From Lysinibacillus fusiformis (GTDB taxonomy: Bacteria; Bacillota; Bacilli; Bacillales_A; Planococcaceae): a stretch of 64,000 bases of DNA. The stretch is from positions 1,116,001 to 1,180,000 of the forward strand of contig NZ_CP041696.1 in the NCBI RefSeq assembly GCF_007362955.1. Direction: 5' to 3'. Positions 1 through 8,707 of this stretch are shown here, in pieces; position 1 is the stretch's first letter, and every line of letters starts with the position of its first letter. Made by a program: the position numbers and the translations under genes. Under the pieces are notes generated by a model. It was not told the DNA's origin and made no database searches. It was given only the letters and a program-made list of their open reading frames with translations.

Positions 1-56
1 CTGGTATATACATGAGCAGAGCCCCTTCCTTATTATCATTTAATATAAAATTTGAG

Positions 57-287
57 TTATAAAAGCCCTTCAGTGAGGGTTACATAATCTAAATTGCCAT
101 ATTGTATTATATGACCATCTTTTTCTACCACAGGAATCATCAGCATATATTTTTCATGGATCACTTCATCCGCTTCGATGTCGATAATTTCTATATTAAA
201 TGCTATATCTTCTTGTACAAGCTTCAAAGTACGTAAACCCTCTACACATAGCGCACAATTAGATCGACTAAAAAATTTCACGTTCAT
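57..287 (-). CDS. Glutaredoxin-like thioredoxin-fold small protein
   Basis: This 76-residue protein looks like a complete glutaredoxin/thioredoxin-fold domain of the glutaredoxin-like family found in many Bacillales. It has an N-terminal beta strand, then Cys11-Ala-Leu-Cys14 in the position of a CxxC redox pair, and a cis-proline candidate at Pro52 (MIPVV). A thiol-disulfide exchange role in the cytoplasm is inferred; no substrate can be named. The ATG is preceded by a strong ribosome binding site (AGGAGGTGGGGAG). Only 26 bp separate the start codon from the 187-bp repeat array, so its promoter must lie in the array or further upstream. It may once have followed the S9 peptidase gene. Confidence 0.8.
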   Translation of the reverse strand: MNVKFFSRSNCALCVEGLRTLKLVQEDIAFNIEIIDIEADEVIHEKYMLMIPVVEKDGHIIQYGNLDYVTLTEGLL

Positions 288-313
288 TTACTCCCCACCT
301 CCTAAAGCTATTA

Positions 314-1248
314 TAAAGTGAAACTCCTATCAGTGGGGGTTTTCTTCATCCCCACGAATTGCTAGTTGAACCATTCGGGCTTTTACGGTCAGTTGTTCGA
401 CCACCTAGTTGACTGATTCTGATCTTTTAACTTGAGTTGGGCGCCTTGTACCTGACGCTTCGCTTTCGGAACAGATGAATTACTGACCGTTAATGCGGGA
501 TAAAGTGAAACTCCTATCAGTGGGGGTTTTCTTCATCCTCACTGATTGCTAGTTGAACCAATCGGGCTTTTACGGTCAGTTGTTCGACCACCTAGTTGAC
601 TGATTCTGATCTTTTAACTTGAGTTGGGCGCCTTGTACCTGACGCTTCGCTTTCGGAACAGATAAATTACTGACCGTTAATGCGGGATAAAGTGAAACTC
701 CTATCAGTGGGGGTTTTCTTCATCCTCACTGATTGCTAGTTGAACCAATCGGGCTTTTACGGTCAGTTGTTCGACCACCTAGTTGGCTGATTCTGATCTT
801 TTAACTTGAGTTGGGCGCCTTGTACCTGACGCTTCGCTTTCGGAACAGATGAATTACTGACCGTTAATGCGGGATAAAGTGAAACTCCAATCAGTGGGGG
901 TTTTCTTCATCCTCACTGATTGCTAGTTGAACCAATCGGGCTTTTACGGTCAGTTGTTCGACCACCTAGTTGACTGATTCTGATCTTTTAACTTGAGTTG
1001 GGCGCCTTGTACCTGACGCTTCGCTTTCGGAACAGATGAATTACTGACCGTTAATGCGGGATAAAGTGAAACTCCAATCAGTGGGGGTTTTCTTCATCCT
1101 CACTGATTGCTAGTTGAACCAATCGGGCTTTTACGGTCAGTTGTTCGACCACCTAGTTGGCTGATTCTGATCTTTTAACTTGAGTTGGGCGCCTTGTACC
1201 TGACGCTTCGCTTTCGGAACAGATGAATTACTGACCGTTAATGCGGGA
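314..1248. repeat. Five tandem copies of a 187-bp structured repeat
   Basis: Five head-to-tail units begin with TAAAGTGAAACTCC at 314, 501, 688, 875 and 1062, giving an exact 187-bp period that ends at 1248. Units differ by only a few substitutions and show no indels. Each unit contains CAGTGGGGG opposite a CCTCACTG (CCCCACG in unit 1), forming a hairpin. Each also has ACGGTCAGT about 90 bp before ACTGACCGT (385-393 and 482-490 in unit 1), which can close the unit into one large fold. No unit encodes a convincing protein. It resembles the intergenic dispersed repeats of Bacillaceae, but its family was not checked. The array lies between the glutaredoxin-like gene and the group II intron. Confidence 0.95.
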
Positions 1249-1352
1249 TAAAACAAAATTAAATATTCTGTATGTGCCTACAATCGAGTAGGAGGGAGTG
1301 ATTAACTCCCGACCTCTCACACCACCGTACGTACCGTTCGGTATACGGCGGT

Positions 1353-2618
1353 TCAATTAAGAGGATAACGCAAAGTTTCATAACGAGCTAATAGACTTTT
1401 GAGCCCTCGGGAACTCCAATAGGAGTTTCCGAGGGTTCTGTCTAGTATCGGGCTTTTAGATATTCTCCAGTAACTTTTACGTGAGTTGCCCCATTCGTAA
1501 GCCTTTCCTTTCGAGGCGCCTAACCCTATGAGTTTTCTCACCTTGGTTCTTGGTAGCTTCCAATCCTTCCACGTACACATTCGAAGTCTTCTTCTGATCC
1601 ACGAATCGAAGTTCCTGAAAACACTTGGCGTATCTGCCAATGCGAAGTAACCGCACCACCCTATCAGGTATTGATTGAGTTCCTGGATACGATAATCCAT
1701 CGAATAAGGTTTCTTCCTAGAGGTTATCTCTCGAATTTTGTTCTTCATCCGTTTCACGCTTTCTTTGGCGATGCGAACCTTTGGTTCTATACCATTAGTG
1801 AAACTGAATCCAAGAAACTTCCTTTTCCAAGGACGGTCTACTGCTGACTTATTCAGGTTAACTTTCAACTTAAGTTTCCCTTCAATAAACCAAGTAACAG
1901 AGTTCATGACCCGATTGCCTGATTTCTTTGTTTTCACATAGATATTGCAGTCATTGGCGTATCTTACAAATTTATGACCTCTTTCCTCCAATTCCTTGTC
2001 CAGTTCATCAAGTACGATGTTGGAAAGCAGTGGACTTAGGGGACCTCCTTGCGGAGTACCTTCTTCACTAGTTGTCACGATACCATTTATCATGATGCCC
2101 GATTTCAAGTATTTACGGATTAACTTAAGCAGATGCTTATCTTCGATTCGTTTCGCAAGTACACCCATGAGCCTATCATGGTTCACCTTGTCGAAGAATT
2201 TCTCCAAGTCTATGTCCACTACCCAGCGATTCCCTTCCCGTATATATCCTTTTGCTTCCCTTATCGCACCATGAGCGCTTCGATTTGGTCGAAACCCGTA
2301 ACTATGGTCTGAAAAAGTCGGGTCATATAGAAAAGTTAACACTTGGGCAATGGCTTGTTGAATAAAACGGTCTGTCACGGTAGGGATACCTAATAAACGC
2401 ACACCACCAGCAGGTTTCGGGATTTCGACTCTGCGGACAGGCTGCGGTTCATAAGTTCCCTGAAGAAGTTCCATTTTCATGGTTTCCCAGTGTTGTAGGA
2501 TATGCTTTCGTAGGTTTTGTACGGGCATTTCGTCGACACCGTGGCTCCCTTTATTACGCTCCACCCGTTTTAAGGCAGAGAGCAGATTTTCGCGTGACAG
2601 GATTCGTTCCATTAACAT
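1353..2618 (-). CDS. ltrA: Group II intron reverse transcriptase/maturase
   Basis: The 421-residue protein has the order RT fingers/palm then maturase X/thumb, with no C-terminal HNH endonuclease, as in class C introns. Visible motifs are GVDEM near 27, SYGFRPNRSAH at 106-116, the first catalytic aspartates in VVDIDLEKFFDKVNHD (from 133), GTPQGGPLSPLLSN at 187-200 and WKRKFLGFSF. The family-invariant YADD box reads Tyr220-Ala-Asn222-Asp223, so one of the two metal-binding aspartates is asparagine. The role is to assist intron splicing and to reverse-transcribe the intron RNA at a new site. Because of Asn222 the polymerase activity is doubtful, while maturase function could remain. The reading frame is otherwise intact. 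Confidence 0.9.
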   Translation of the reverse strand: MLMERILSRENLLSALKRVERNKGSHGVDEMPVQNLRKHILQHWETMKMELLQGTYEPQPVRRVEIPKPAGGVRLLGIPTVTDRFIQQAIAQVLTFLYDPTFSDHSYGFRPNRSAHGAIREAKGYIREGNRWVVDIDLEKFFDKVNHDRLMGVLAKRIEDKHLLKLIRKYLKSGIMINGIVTTSEEGTPQGGPLSPLLSNIVLDELDKELEERGHKFVRYANDCNIYVKTKKSGNRVMNSVTWFIEGKLKLKVNLNKSAVDRPWKRKFLGFSFTNGIEPKVRIAKESVKRMKNKIREITSRKKPYSMDYRIQELNQYLIGWCGYFALADTPSVFRNFDSWIRRRLRMCTWKDWKLPRTKVRKLIGLGASKGKAYEWGNSRKSYWRISKSPILDRTLGNSYWSSRGLKSLLARYETLRYPLN

Positions 2619-3168
2619 TGGTTACGCCTCTTTCCGTGAACAACAGTTCTTCTTATGCCAGTTCTGCTCCACCATCTTGAAGTCCCCATGGGATTCACCA
2701 TTTCCTCCTTCAAGCATGCCTTATCGGTTATCTGTGTTCTTCGCAGTTTACTGAATGCCAAGATGTTGTTCTCTCTTAATTGTTCAGCCCTTCCCATCCT
2801 TCTCGAGTCAGAATGGTACTATGGCTTCTGCTGACTTCTGATTGTTCAGCTATTCATCACTGAATAGGTTACCAAGTGTACTTGGCGTACCAACCAGACC
2901 TCCCCAGGTAAGAACGTAGTCTTTCCCTCCATCTATCTGCTTCATTTACTACATATGACCTTCGGCAGAAAGGGCTTCGTTTTGTTATGCAAACTCACCC
3001 AGTCGTACATAGCCTTCTATGAAGTTCGTGTTCCTCAGACCGGAGGTTTGCCGCTCGCTTCCTTCAGATTCCGCGTCACCGCGAACACCCTTGCGTTAAG
3101 CTAACTATTACTTCTGCCTTCACAGTTCGGGACTTGCACCCTATAGACTACGCCCATGCTGGGCGCAC
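2619..3168 (-). ncRNA. Group II intron ribozyme 5' domains
   Basis: This 550-base stretch between the intron 5' end and the maturase start has no supportable gene. It contains conserved group II sequence such as GTGCGCCCAGCATGGGCG at the 5' end, GGTGCAAGTCCC, and the CGAACACGAACTTCATAG-type region, all on the minus strand. These parts form domains I to IV of the ribozyme, with the maturase inside domain IV. Short open frames here are not genes. Confidence 0.75.
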
Positions 3169-3206
3169 AAAAAGACTGTGCAAGAAAATTATTTCCCGCA
3201 CAGTCT
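3169..3206 (-). terminator. Terminator of the S9 peptidase gene and intron target
   Basis: On the minus strand AGACTGTGC (3198-3206) pairs with GCACAGTCT (3173-3181) across a 16-base loop, followed by TTTTT. It lies 9 bp after the stop codon of the S9 peptidase gene. The group II intron starts with the next base, 3168. Confidence 0.85.
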
Positions 3207-3214
3207 AGCTATTG

Positions 3215-5485
3215 TTATTTTAAATGACTATCTAAGAATTTAACCATTGCATTATAGAATTCAATGCGATTTTCTTCGTTTTGGAAACCATGCCCTTCAT
3301 TTTCCTTCAACATGTATTCCACATCGACGCCTCTTGCACGTAACGCTTTAACGATTTGATCAGACTCAGCCTGATTTACACGTGGATCATTCGCACCTTG
3401 AGCTACAAATAAAGGTGTCTTGATTTTATCAACGTGGAAAACTGGTGAAGCTGCTGTTAATAGCTCTTTATCTTTTTCAGGATGCCCTACACGCTCATAG
3501 AACATGTTACGCATTGTTTCCCAGTATGGTGGGATAGTATCTAACAATGTGAAGATATTCGATACACCTACATAATCAACTGCCGCTGCATATAAATCAG
3601 GTGTCTTCGTAATACCTGCTAATGTTGCATAACCACCAAATGATGCACCGTAAATACCGATACGCTCCGGATCTGCTATACCTTGATCAATAGCCCATTG
3701 TACGCCATCTGTAATATCGTCTTGAATTTTCAGACCCCACTGCTTATTACCAGCTTCCAGGAATTCTTTACCGTAGCCTGTAGAAGAGCGGAAATTCACT
3801 TGTAGTACAGCGTAGCCACGGTTTGCAAGTAACTGCACTTCTGGGTTAAAGCCCCATACATCACGTGCCCATGGACCTCCGTGTGGATTCACGATAAGTG
3901 GTAGGTTTTTAGCATCTTTGTTTTTCGGTAATGTTAAATAACCGTTAATAGTTAGTCCATCTCGGCTCTTGTATGAAATAGGGTGCATTTCTGCTAACTC
4001 TTCTGGGTTTAACCATGGGCTCAAAGTTGCCAGCTCTGTTAATGCATCTGTTGTTGAATCGTAGTAATAATATTTACTGTACACAGTGTCACTTGACACA
4101 CTGACAATGAATTTTGTCATTTCTTTATTGTAATCGTTGATGCCTAATTCGCTTTCTTCAACATTTAATTTAGTTTGTATCTTACGGAATAGCTCCTCAA
4201 AGCTTTTATCGAAGAATTGATAATGCGGTTTATCTGTTAAATAACCGCCATATAGTAATTTATCCTGCTCAGCACTATACAATACGCCCGCTACATCTAC
4301 CTCTGCGTTAGACATAATGACTTCTTCCTTGCCTTCTAAATCATATTTTACGAATTCTACTTTGTCTCTTCCTTTATTAGTAGTTGCGAAAATATACTTA
4401 TTATCTTTAGAGAATGCAAGTGGTGTTACTTCATCTCCTGCTGCCATTTCAATAAATGGTTTGAATTCATCTTTTTCAGTCTCACGATATAAAACAGTAC
4501 CCTCAACACCATCTGAAGCAACAGCAATTCGAATATTGCCATCGCGATCAGCTAGCCAGCTCGCAATATTACCTGGGTTTTTAGCAACATGTTTTGTCTC
4601 GCCAGTTTTTACATTTAGTTTGTACACATCAAAGACTTTTGCATCTTCTTTGTTCATCATAATTAAAATTTCATCTTTAACGCCTTGTAAATCGCTTAAT
4701 AATCCAACTGTTACATTTGGATATGGTGTTAAATCCTTTTCCTCATTGCCATTAAATGATGTTGAATAAATGTGGAAGTTTTCATCGCCACCTTTATCCT
4801 TTAAATATAGTAAATTATCATCTTTCCAGAAGGATCCAGCGATATCACGATCCGTTGAGCTAGAAACACGTACTGGCTCGCTATCATCATTCATTTTCTT
4901 CACAAAAACATTTGAACGACTTTCCCATGCAGCGGAATAAGTAATGTAATTACCGTCTGGTGAAAGTGAATAGCCAAAGCTTCCTGGATTTTTCATGAAA
5001 TCTTCTACAGAAATTTCTTTCACGCCTTCATTACTAACACCATTTTTCACATTTTTAGCATTGTTTAAAATTTTGACTGCATCTTGTTTTGAAATCGTTT
5101 CACTATTTGAAAGACCGTTAAATAAACCAAGCTTATTGGCTTTTTCTTGATACTCAGCAAGTGTAGCTTCTTTTTCCTCTTTATTTAAAGCTCTTACTAA
5201 AATACGTGCTGCTTCATCACGTTTAATATGAAGACTTAAATCTTTTAATTCTTCACCTTTTACCCACTTATCAATGATTTGTTGACGCATTGTCTCTGAA
5301 CCATGTTGGAATGTTAGAGCTGTTACAGTTAAACCTAGAAAATCCTTAGCAGATAGATTTTCCTCTATTACTTCTACTTGACTACTAGTTTCATTGGCAG
5401 CGCGTACTTCCTGCATCGAAACAGGATAGACTGCAGATGCTGTTAAAATGACCGCTAATGATGCTGATAAAAATCTTCTTTTCAA
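3215..5485 (-). CDS. Secreted S9-family prolyl-oligopeptidase-like peptidase
   Basis: The 756-residue protein starts with a Sec signal peptide (MKRRFLSASLAVILTAS, cleavage near residue 30). Residues about 40-165 look like a degenerate SLH-type or helical wall-associated region, followed by a beta-propeller-like stretch of repeated strands to about 500. The C-terminal alpha/beta-hydrolase has the S9 triad: Ser615 in GIYGASFGGY, Asp700 in GANDPRVN and His732 in EGHGF. It probably acts outside the membrane on peptides or acylated amino acids; the exact specificity cannot be read. It is transcribed alone, from a good sigma-A promoter that has a Fur-like box just upstream, and ends at the terminator that now hosts the intron. 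Confidence 0.9.
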   Translation of the reverse strand: MKRRFLSASLAVILTASAVYPVSMQEVRAANETSSQVEVIEENLSAKDFLGLTVTALTFQHGSETMRQQIIDKWVKGEELKDLSLHIKRDEAARILVRALNKEEKEATLAEYQEKANKLGLFNGLSNSETISKQDAVKILNNAKNVKNGVSNEGVKEISVEDFMKNPGSFGYSLSPDGNYITYSAAWESRSNVFVKKMNDDSEPVRVSSSTDRDIAGSFWKDDNLLYLKDKGGDENFHIYSTSFNGNEEKDLTPYPNVTVGLLSDLQGVKDEILIMMNKEDAKVFDVYKLNVKTGETKHVAKNPGNIASWLADRDGNIRIAVASDGVEGTVLYRETEKDEFKPFIEMAAGDEVTPLAFSKDNKYIFATTNKGRDKVEFVKYDLEGKEEVIMSNAEVDVAGVLYSAEQDKLLYGGYLTDKPHYQFFDKSFEELFRKIQTKLNVEESELGINDYNKEMTKFIVSVSSDTVYSKYYYYDSTTDALTELATLSPWLNPEELAEMHPISYKSRDGLTINGYLTLPKNKDAKNLPLIVNPHGGPWARDVWGFNPEVQLLANRGYAVLQVNFRSSTGYGKEFLEAGNKQWGLKIQDDITDGVQWAIDQGIADPERIGIYGASFGGYATLAGITKTPDLYAAAVDYVGVSNIFTLLDTIPPYWETMRNMFYERVGHPEKDKELLTAASPVFHVDKIKTPLFVAQGANDPRVNQAESDQIVKALRARGVDVEYMLKENEGHGFQNEENRIEFYNAMVKFLDSHLK

Positions 5486-5537
5486 AGTGATTCCTCCTTA
5501 TATCAGTTCGCGTTATATCGCTAGTCGATATTATGAA

Positions 5538-5584
5538 ATTATAACAATTCCAGCATTTTTGTCAATAAATGATAATAATTATAT
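5538..5584 (-). promoter_or_regulatory. Sigma-A promoter with Fur-like box upstream
   Basis: On the minus strand TTGACA (5560-5565) and TATAAT (5538-5543) are separated by 16 bp, a strong sigma-A promoter for the S9 peptidase gene. Immediately upstream, 5570-5584 read on the plus strand is TGATAATAATTATAT, matching 13 of 15 positions of the 7-1-7 Fur-box core TGATAATNATTATCA. Placement just before the -35 would be unusual for simple repression, so Fur control is only a suggestion. Confidence 0.6.
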
Positions 5585-5722
5585 GAAATTTCCTTTTTAC
5601 CCAATTTAAAAAGTGACCTACCTTTAGACAAGTCACTTTTAAATAATGATGAAAACAATATTTAGTTGTATGAACTGTTAGAATTAAATTCATGGCCTCT
5701 CAGCGAAATGTTGCTGACTCAT

Positions 5723-6475
5723 TTAAAATTTCCTACTTGCACCGCCACCTGCGGATGAGCCACCTCCAAAACCTCCAAAGCCCCCACCACGTGATCCACC
5801 TCTACCGAAACCACCTGGATAACCTCCGCGTCCCCTTGAACGTGGACCACCACCGCCGCCATTAGATGAAAAAGTAATGACGATAAGTACTAAAATAATC
5901 AGTAATATAATCTGCCATGTGGGCATCGATTCATCCATTTCCTGTTGGGCAGGTGTATCGCCATCCCATTTATATTCTTCTGCCACTGTTTGAAATACTT
6001 CGGCGTAGGTATTTTGAAAGGCTCTACTGATTTCCCCATTACTTGCATATGGATAAAAAGCTGAATCCAAAATTCGTCCTAATTTGCCATCTGGTAAAGC
6101 ACCTTCTAGACCTTGCCCAACACCAATAACGACATCATTATTTCCTTCTCCTTGTCCAAATGTAGCTAGTATAAGTACACCGTTATTTTTTTCTGCATTA
6201 CCAATACCCCATTCTCTAATCATTTTTGTTGCATATATTTTCGCTTCTTGTCCATTTAAGGTATCTAAAGTTACGACCATTATTTCTGCTCCTGTGCCAT
6301 TGTCTAACTGCTCCGAATAATGGTTCAACTCATCTTCCACAGGCGTCGAGAGCACATTCGCAAAATCATGGATGTACGTATTTTTCATTGGTTTTGGCAT
6401 CGCTGCTTGTGTGATGTCTATAGTCACTGTAAAGGCAAAAAAAACGATTGCAAGTAGCAATGTACAACGTTTCAT
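5723..6475 (-). CDS. TPM-domain membrane-anchored secreted protein
   Basis: The 250-residue protein has a signal peptide (1-24), a TPM domain (about 32-165, YgcG family; HDFANVLS near its start), one hydrophobic helix at 187-203 and a Gly/Arg/Ser-rich tail from 205. The fold is extracellular and membrane-tethered. In related bacteria TPM proteins are linked to envelope integrity or photosystem repair, but no defined reaction can be given here. The ATG overlaps the lemA stop codon as TAATG, so the two are translationally coupled. The lemA-TPM pair is recurrent in Firmicutes and suggests a joint envelope function. Confidence 0.85.
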   Translation of the reverse strand: MKRCTLLLAIVFFAFTVTIDITQAAMPKPMKNTYIHDFANVLSTPVEDELNHYSEQLDNGTGAEIMVVTLDTLNGQEAKIYATKMIREWGIGNAEKNNGVLILATFGQGEGNNDVVIGVGQGLEGALPDGKLGRILDSAFYPYASNGEISRAFQNTYAEVFQTVAEEYKWDGDTPAQQEMDESMPTWQIILLIILVLIVITFSSNGGGGGPRSRGRGGYPGGFGRGGSRGGGFGGFGGGSSAGGGASRKF

Positions 6476-7056
6476 TATTGTTTACCCGATTCACTAAAAT
6501 CTACTGATGGAGCCTTTTCAGCTCCCGCAGCTGCCTTAAAATATTCCTTTTGTTCAAAGCCAAACATACCCGCAATTAAATTGCCTGGGAATCGCTTAAC
6601 AATTTTATTAAACCCTTGCACTTCATTATTGTAATCTTCACGTGCTACTGCTAAACGATTTTCTGTTCCGGCTAATTCATCCATTAGTTGACGAAAATTT
6701 GCATCCGCTTTTAAATTCGGATAATTTTCCACAACTACTAACAATCGGCTCAACGCCCCATTTAACGCATCATTTGCTGCTGCCTGTTCTTCTGGCGTGT
6801 TTGCGCTGCCCATCTGTGCACGTGCAAGCGTAATACTTGCAATGACTTCTTGTTCATGATTGGCATAACCTTTTACTGATTCCACTAAATTCGGGATTAA
6901 ATCATAGCGACGCTGTAACTGATTTTCGACCTGCGCCCATTTCGAGTCAACATTTTCTTCTGCTGTCACAAGACTATTGTATTTTGGTATAAATAATAAC
7001 GCTCCTACAACAAGCACTATAATTATAATTCCTACGGGTCCAAGTAATTTTTTCAT
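6475..7056 (-). CDS. lemA: LemA family membrane protein
   Basis: This 193-residue protein has one N-terminal membrane helix (about 4-24) and a long helical region typical of LemA. The conserved core is seen in WAQVENQLQRRYDLIPNLVE (about 40-59), ANHEQEVI and NLIAGMFGFEQKEYF. LemA proteins are envelope-associated with a mostly external alpha-helical bundle; the biochemical role is unknown. The gene is first in a two-gene operon with the TPM protein. It has a Shine-Dalgarno sequence (GAGGAGGGTAAAC) ahead of the ATG. Confidence 0.93.
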   Translation of the reverse strand: MKKLLGPVGIIIIVLVVGALLFIPKYNSLVTAEENVDSKWAQVENQLQRRYDLIPNLVESVKGYANHEQEVIASITLARAQMGSANTPEEQAAANDALNGALSRLLVVVENYPNLKADANFRQLMDELAGTENRLAVAREDYNNEVQGFNKIVKRFPGNLIAGMFGFEQKEYFKAAAGAEKAPSVDFSESGKQ

Positions 7057-7147
7057 TTGTTTACCCTCCTCTATTTTCTTATCTTTACCACTAATGTGTT
7101 GCTAAAAAAACATCACTATTCTTTATATATGCAAAAGTATTTATTTC

Positions 7148-7176
7148 GTATGAAATATATCTAAATAGACATACTA
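7148..7176 (+). promoter_or_regulatory. Candidate sigma-G (forespore) promoter of the CotF-like gene
   Basis: GTATG at 7148-7152 and CATACTA at 7170-7176, 17 bp apart, match the sigma-G pattern GHATR-N17/18-CATNNTA. The spacing to the ribosome binding site at 7201 (GAGGAGGA) leaves a short leader of about 25-30 bases. This fits a spore gene and was called by eye. Confidence 0.5.
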
Positions 7177-7214
7177 AATACTGCAACAAAATATGACTTA
7201 GAGGAGGAATTTTT

Positions 7215-7829
7215 TTGTCACAATCATTTTATAATGAGCCATCTGACCCAACATCATTCAACCAACAACAAAGCCTAAATCATGGTGGACACGAAGTAAT
7301 GGACATGCATGAAACTATTGGTGAAATCATTGCAGGACTAAATCAATGCATTATTTTACGTCCACACGTTCAAGATCCTGAGCTACTAAGCATTTTGGAT
7401 CGCCAATATAATTTCACCCTAGGTATGTACAACACAATTGTTGAATCCTTTAAAACAGGACATGATCCATCTGTTCCTACGGGGCGCTATCAAATGGAGA
7501 CTGGAAATGATTTTAAATATGGCTTAACACCTTCACAACCGAAGAAACCAATGCAAAATGCGAATGAAATTAATGATGAAACCATTTCTGGCTTTTTACT
7601 TGGCGGACAAAAAGGTGCAGCAAAGTGTATGACTGCTGCAGCAACAGAAACAACAAACCCTGTAGTACGACGTGTTGTTGCTGATAGTATTCCCAACTGC
7701 ATTGAGATGGCATACGAATTATCTATTTACCAAAATAAGCATGGTTACTATCAAGTGCCTCAATACTCACAGCAAGATATGCGCGCTATGCTTGATTCCT
7801 TTGCTACTACCACAAATCCCCTTCATTAA
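7215..7829 (+). CDS. CotF-like spore coat family protein
   Basis: The 204-residue protein belongs to the coat protein F (CotF) family: an acidic N-terminus, then a helical core with MHETIGEIIAGLNQCIILRP and YNFTLGMYNTIVESFKTG, and a second helical half with ISGFLLGGQKGAAKCMTAA. The duplicated four-helix-bundle pattern is typical of this ferritin-like fold. Such proteins are deposited in the spore; several paralogues in Bacillus are made in the forespore. The start is TTG at 7215, supported by GAGGAGGA seven bases upstream; there is no better ATG. It is monocistronic, with its own promoter and terminator, and is divergent from lemA. Confidence 0.85.
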   Translation: MSQSFYNEPSDPTSFNQQQSLNHGGHEVMDMHETIGEIIAGLNQCIILRPHVQDPELLSILDRQYNFTLGMYNTIVESFKTGHDPSVPTGRYQMETGNDFKYGLTPSQPKKPMQNANEINDETISGFLLGGQKGAAKCMTAAATETTNPVVRRVVADSIPNCIEMAYELSIYQNKHGYYQVPQYSQQDMRAMLDSFATTTNPLH

Positions 7830-7841
7830 ATACAAAAAAAT

Positions 7842-7886
7842 GCAGTCCCAAAGATGATGAAAAATCACTAGGGACTGCCTTCTTTG
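7842..7886 (+). terminator. Terminator of the CotF-like gene
   Basis: GCAGTCCC (7842-7849) pairs with GGGACTGC (7871-7878), followed by CTTCTTTG. A run of As precedes the stem. Confidence 0.75.
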
Positions 7887-7984
7887 TATGAATGAAACTA
7901 CCATAACGTGTACTATTAAAATTTATCGAAACACTTTTCGATTTTATCGCTAAACTTTCATCAAAAAGTTCGTTTTCCTAATTA

Positions 7985-8707
7985 TTAAAGAACTTTTCCC
8001 AAAAAGGCTTTTGTACGTTCATTCTGTGGATTGCCGAACAGCTCTTGGGGAGTCCCTTCTTCTACAATATAACCACCGTCCATGAACACCACTCGATCAC
8101 CCACTTCACGAGCAAAGCCCATTTCATGAGTTACAACGATCATTGTCATCCCTTCAACTGCTAGATTTTTCATAACATCTAACACTTCTTTTACCATCTC
8201 TGGGTCAAGAGCTGAAGTTGGTTCATCAAATAGAATTGCTTTAGGCTTCATTGCTAATGCACGAGCAATCGCAACACGTTGCTGTTGTCCACCTGAAAGC
8301 TGCTCAGGATAGTTGTAAGCTTTGCTATCTAGACCCACTTTTTTCAAAAGCTCATGTCCCAGTGCCTCAGCTTCTGGACGCTTTAAATTGCGAATTTGCA
8401 TGGGTGCCATTGTCACATTATCTAACACTGTCATATGAGGGAATAGATTGAATTGTTGGAATACCATCCCAACTTCTGCTCGAATTGCATTAATATCCGT
8501 TTTTGGATCGTTAATTTTTACATTCTCTACATATATTGCACCGTCTGTCACTTGCTCTAGCATATTGATGCAACGTAAAAAGGTACTTTTTCCCGAACCC
8601 GATGGCCCAATTACACATACAACCTGCTTCTCTTGTATTTCATAATCGATGCCCTTTAGTACCTCTAGCTTACCAAAATATTTGTGTAAGTTTTCAATTT
8701 TAATCAT
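7985..8707 (-). CDS. Polar amino acid ABC transporter ATP-binding protein
   Basis: The 240-residue ATPase is of the GlnQ/HisP type, the motor of a polar amino acid importer. Walker A is GPSGSGKST (34-42), the Q-loop lies in FQQFNLFP, the signature is LSGGQQQR (137-144), Walker B is ILFDEP (158-163), and the switch histidine is in VVTHE. Its ATG overlaps the permease stop codon by 4 bp (ATGA). It is the last gene of the operon solute-binding protein, permease, ATPase. Glutamine, cystine or arginine are all possible substrates; sequence alone does not decide. Confidence 0.93.
   Translation of the reverse strand: MIKIENLHKYFGKLEVLKGIDYEIQEKQVVCVIGPSGSGKSTFLRCINMLEQVTDGAIYVENVKINDPKTDINAIRAEVGMVFQQFNLFPHMTVLDNVTMAPMQIRNLKRPEAEALGHELLKKVGLDSKAYNYPEQLSGGQQQRVAIARALAMKPKAILFDEPTSALDPEMVKEVLDVMKNLAVEGMTMIVVTHEMGFAREVGDRVVFMDGGYIVEEGTPQELFGNPQNERTKAFLGKVL

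Larger units (their letters stand above)
1281..3168 (-). mobile_element. Group II intron, bacterial class C-like, complete
   Basis: Read on the minus strand, the element begins with GTGCGCCC at 3168, matching the 5' consensus of group II introns. It continues through roughly 550 bases of ribozyme domains I-IV to the maturase gene. It ends with a domain V/VI-like segment: complementary arms around 1325-1352, then GAGGTCGGGAG and CTCCTACTCGAT at about 1284. The 3' boundary is accurate only to a few bases. Total length is near 1.9 kb. It sits directly after the terminator hairpin and T-run of the S9 peptidase gene, the insertion habit known for class C introns. The short maturase lacking an endonuclease domain agrees with that class. 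Confidence 0.85.

Noticed and set aside
314..1248. CRISPR array
   Set aside because: Units are 187 bp and nearly identical across their full length with no variable spacers, and no cas genes are present.
1477..2797. Short open frames on both strands inside the group II intron
   Set aside because: They overlap the maturase or ribozyme domains and have no start signals.
4317..4769. 150-codon plus-strand frame under the S9 peptidase
   Set aside because: It is the antisense shadow of a clear protein-coding gene.
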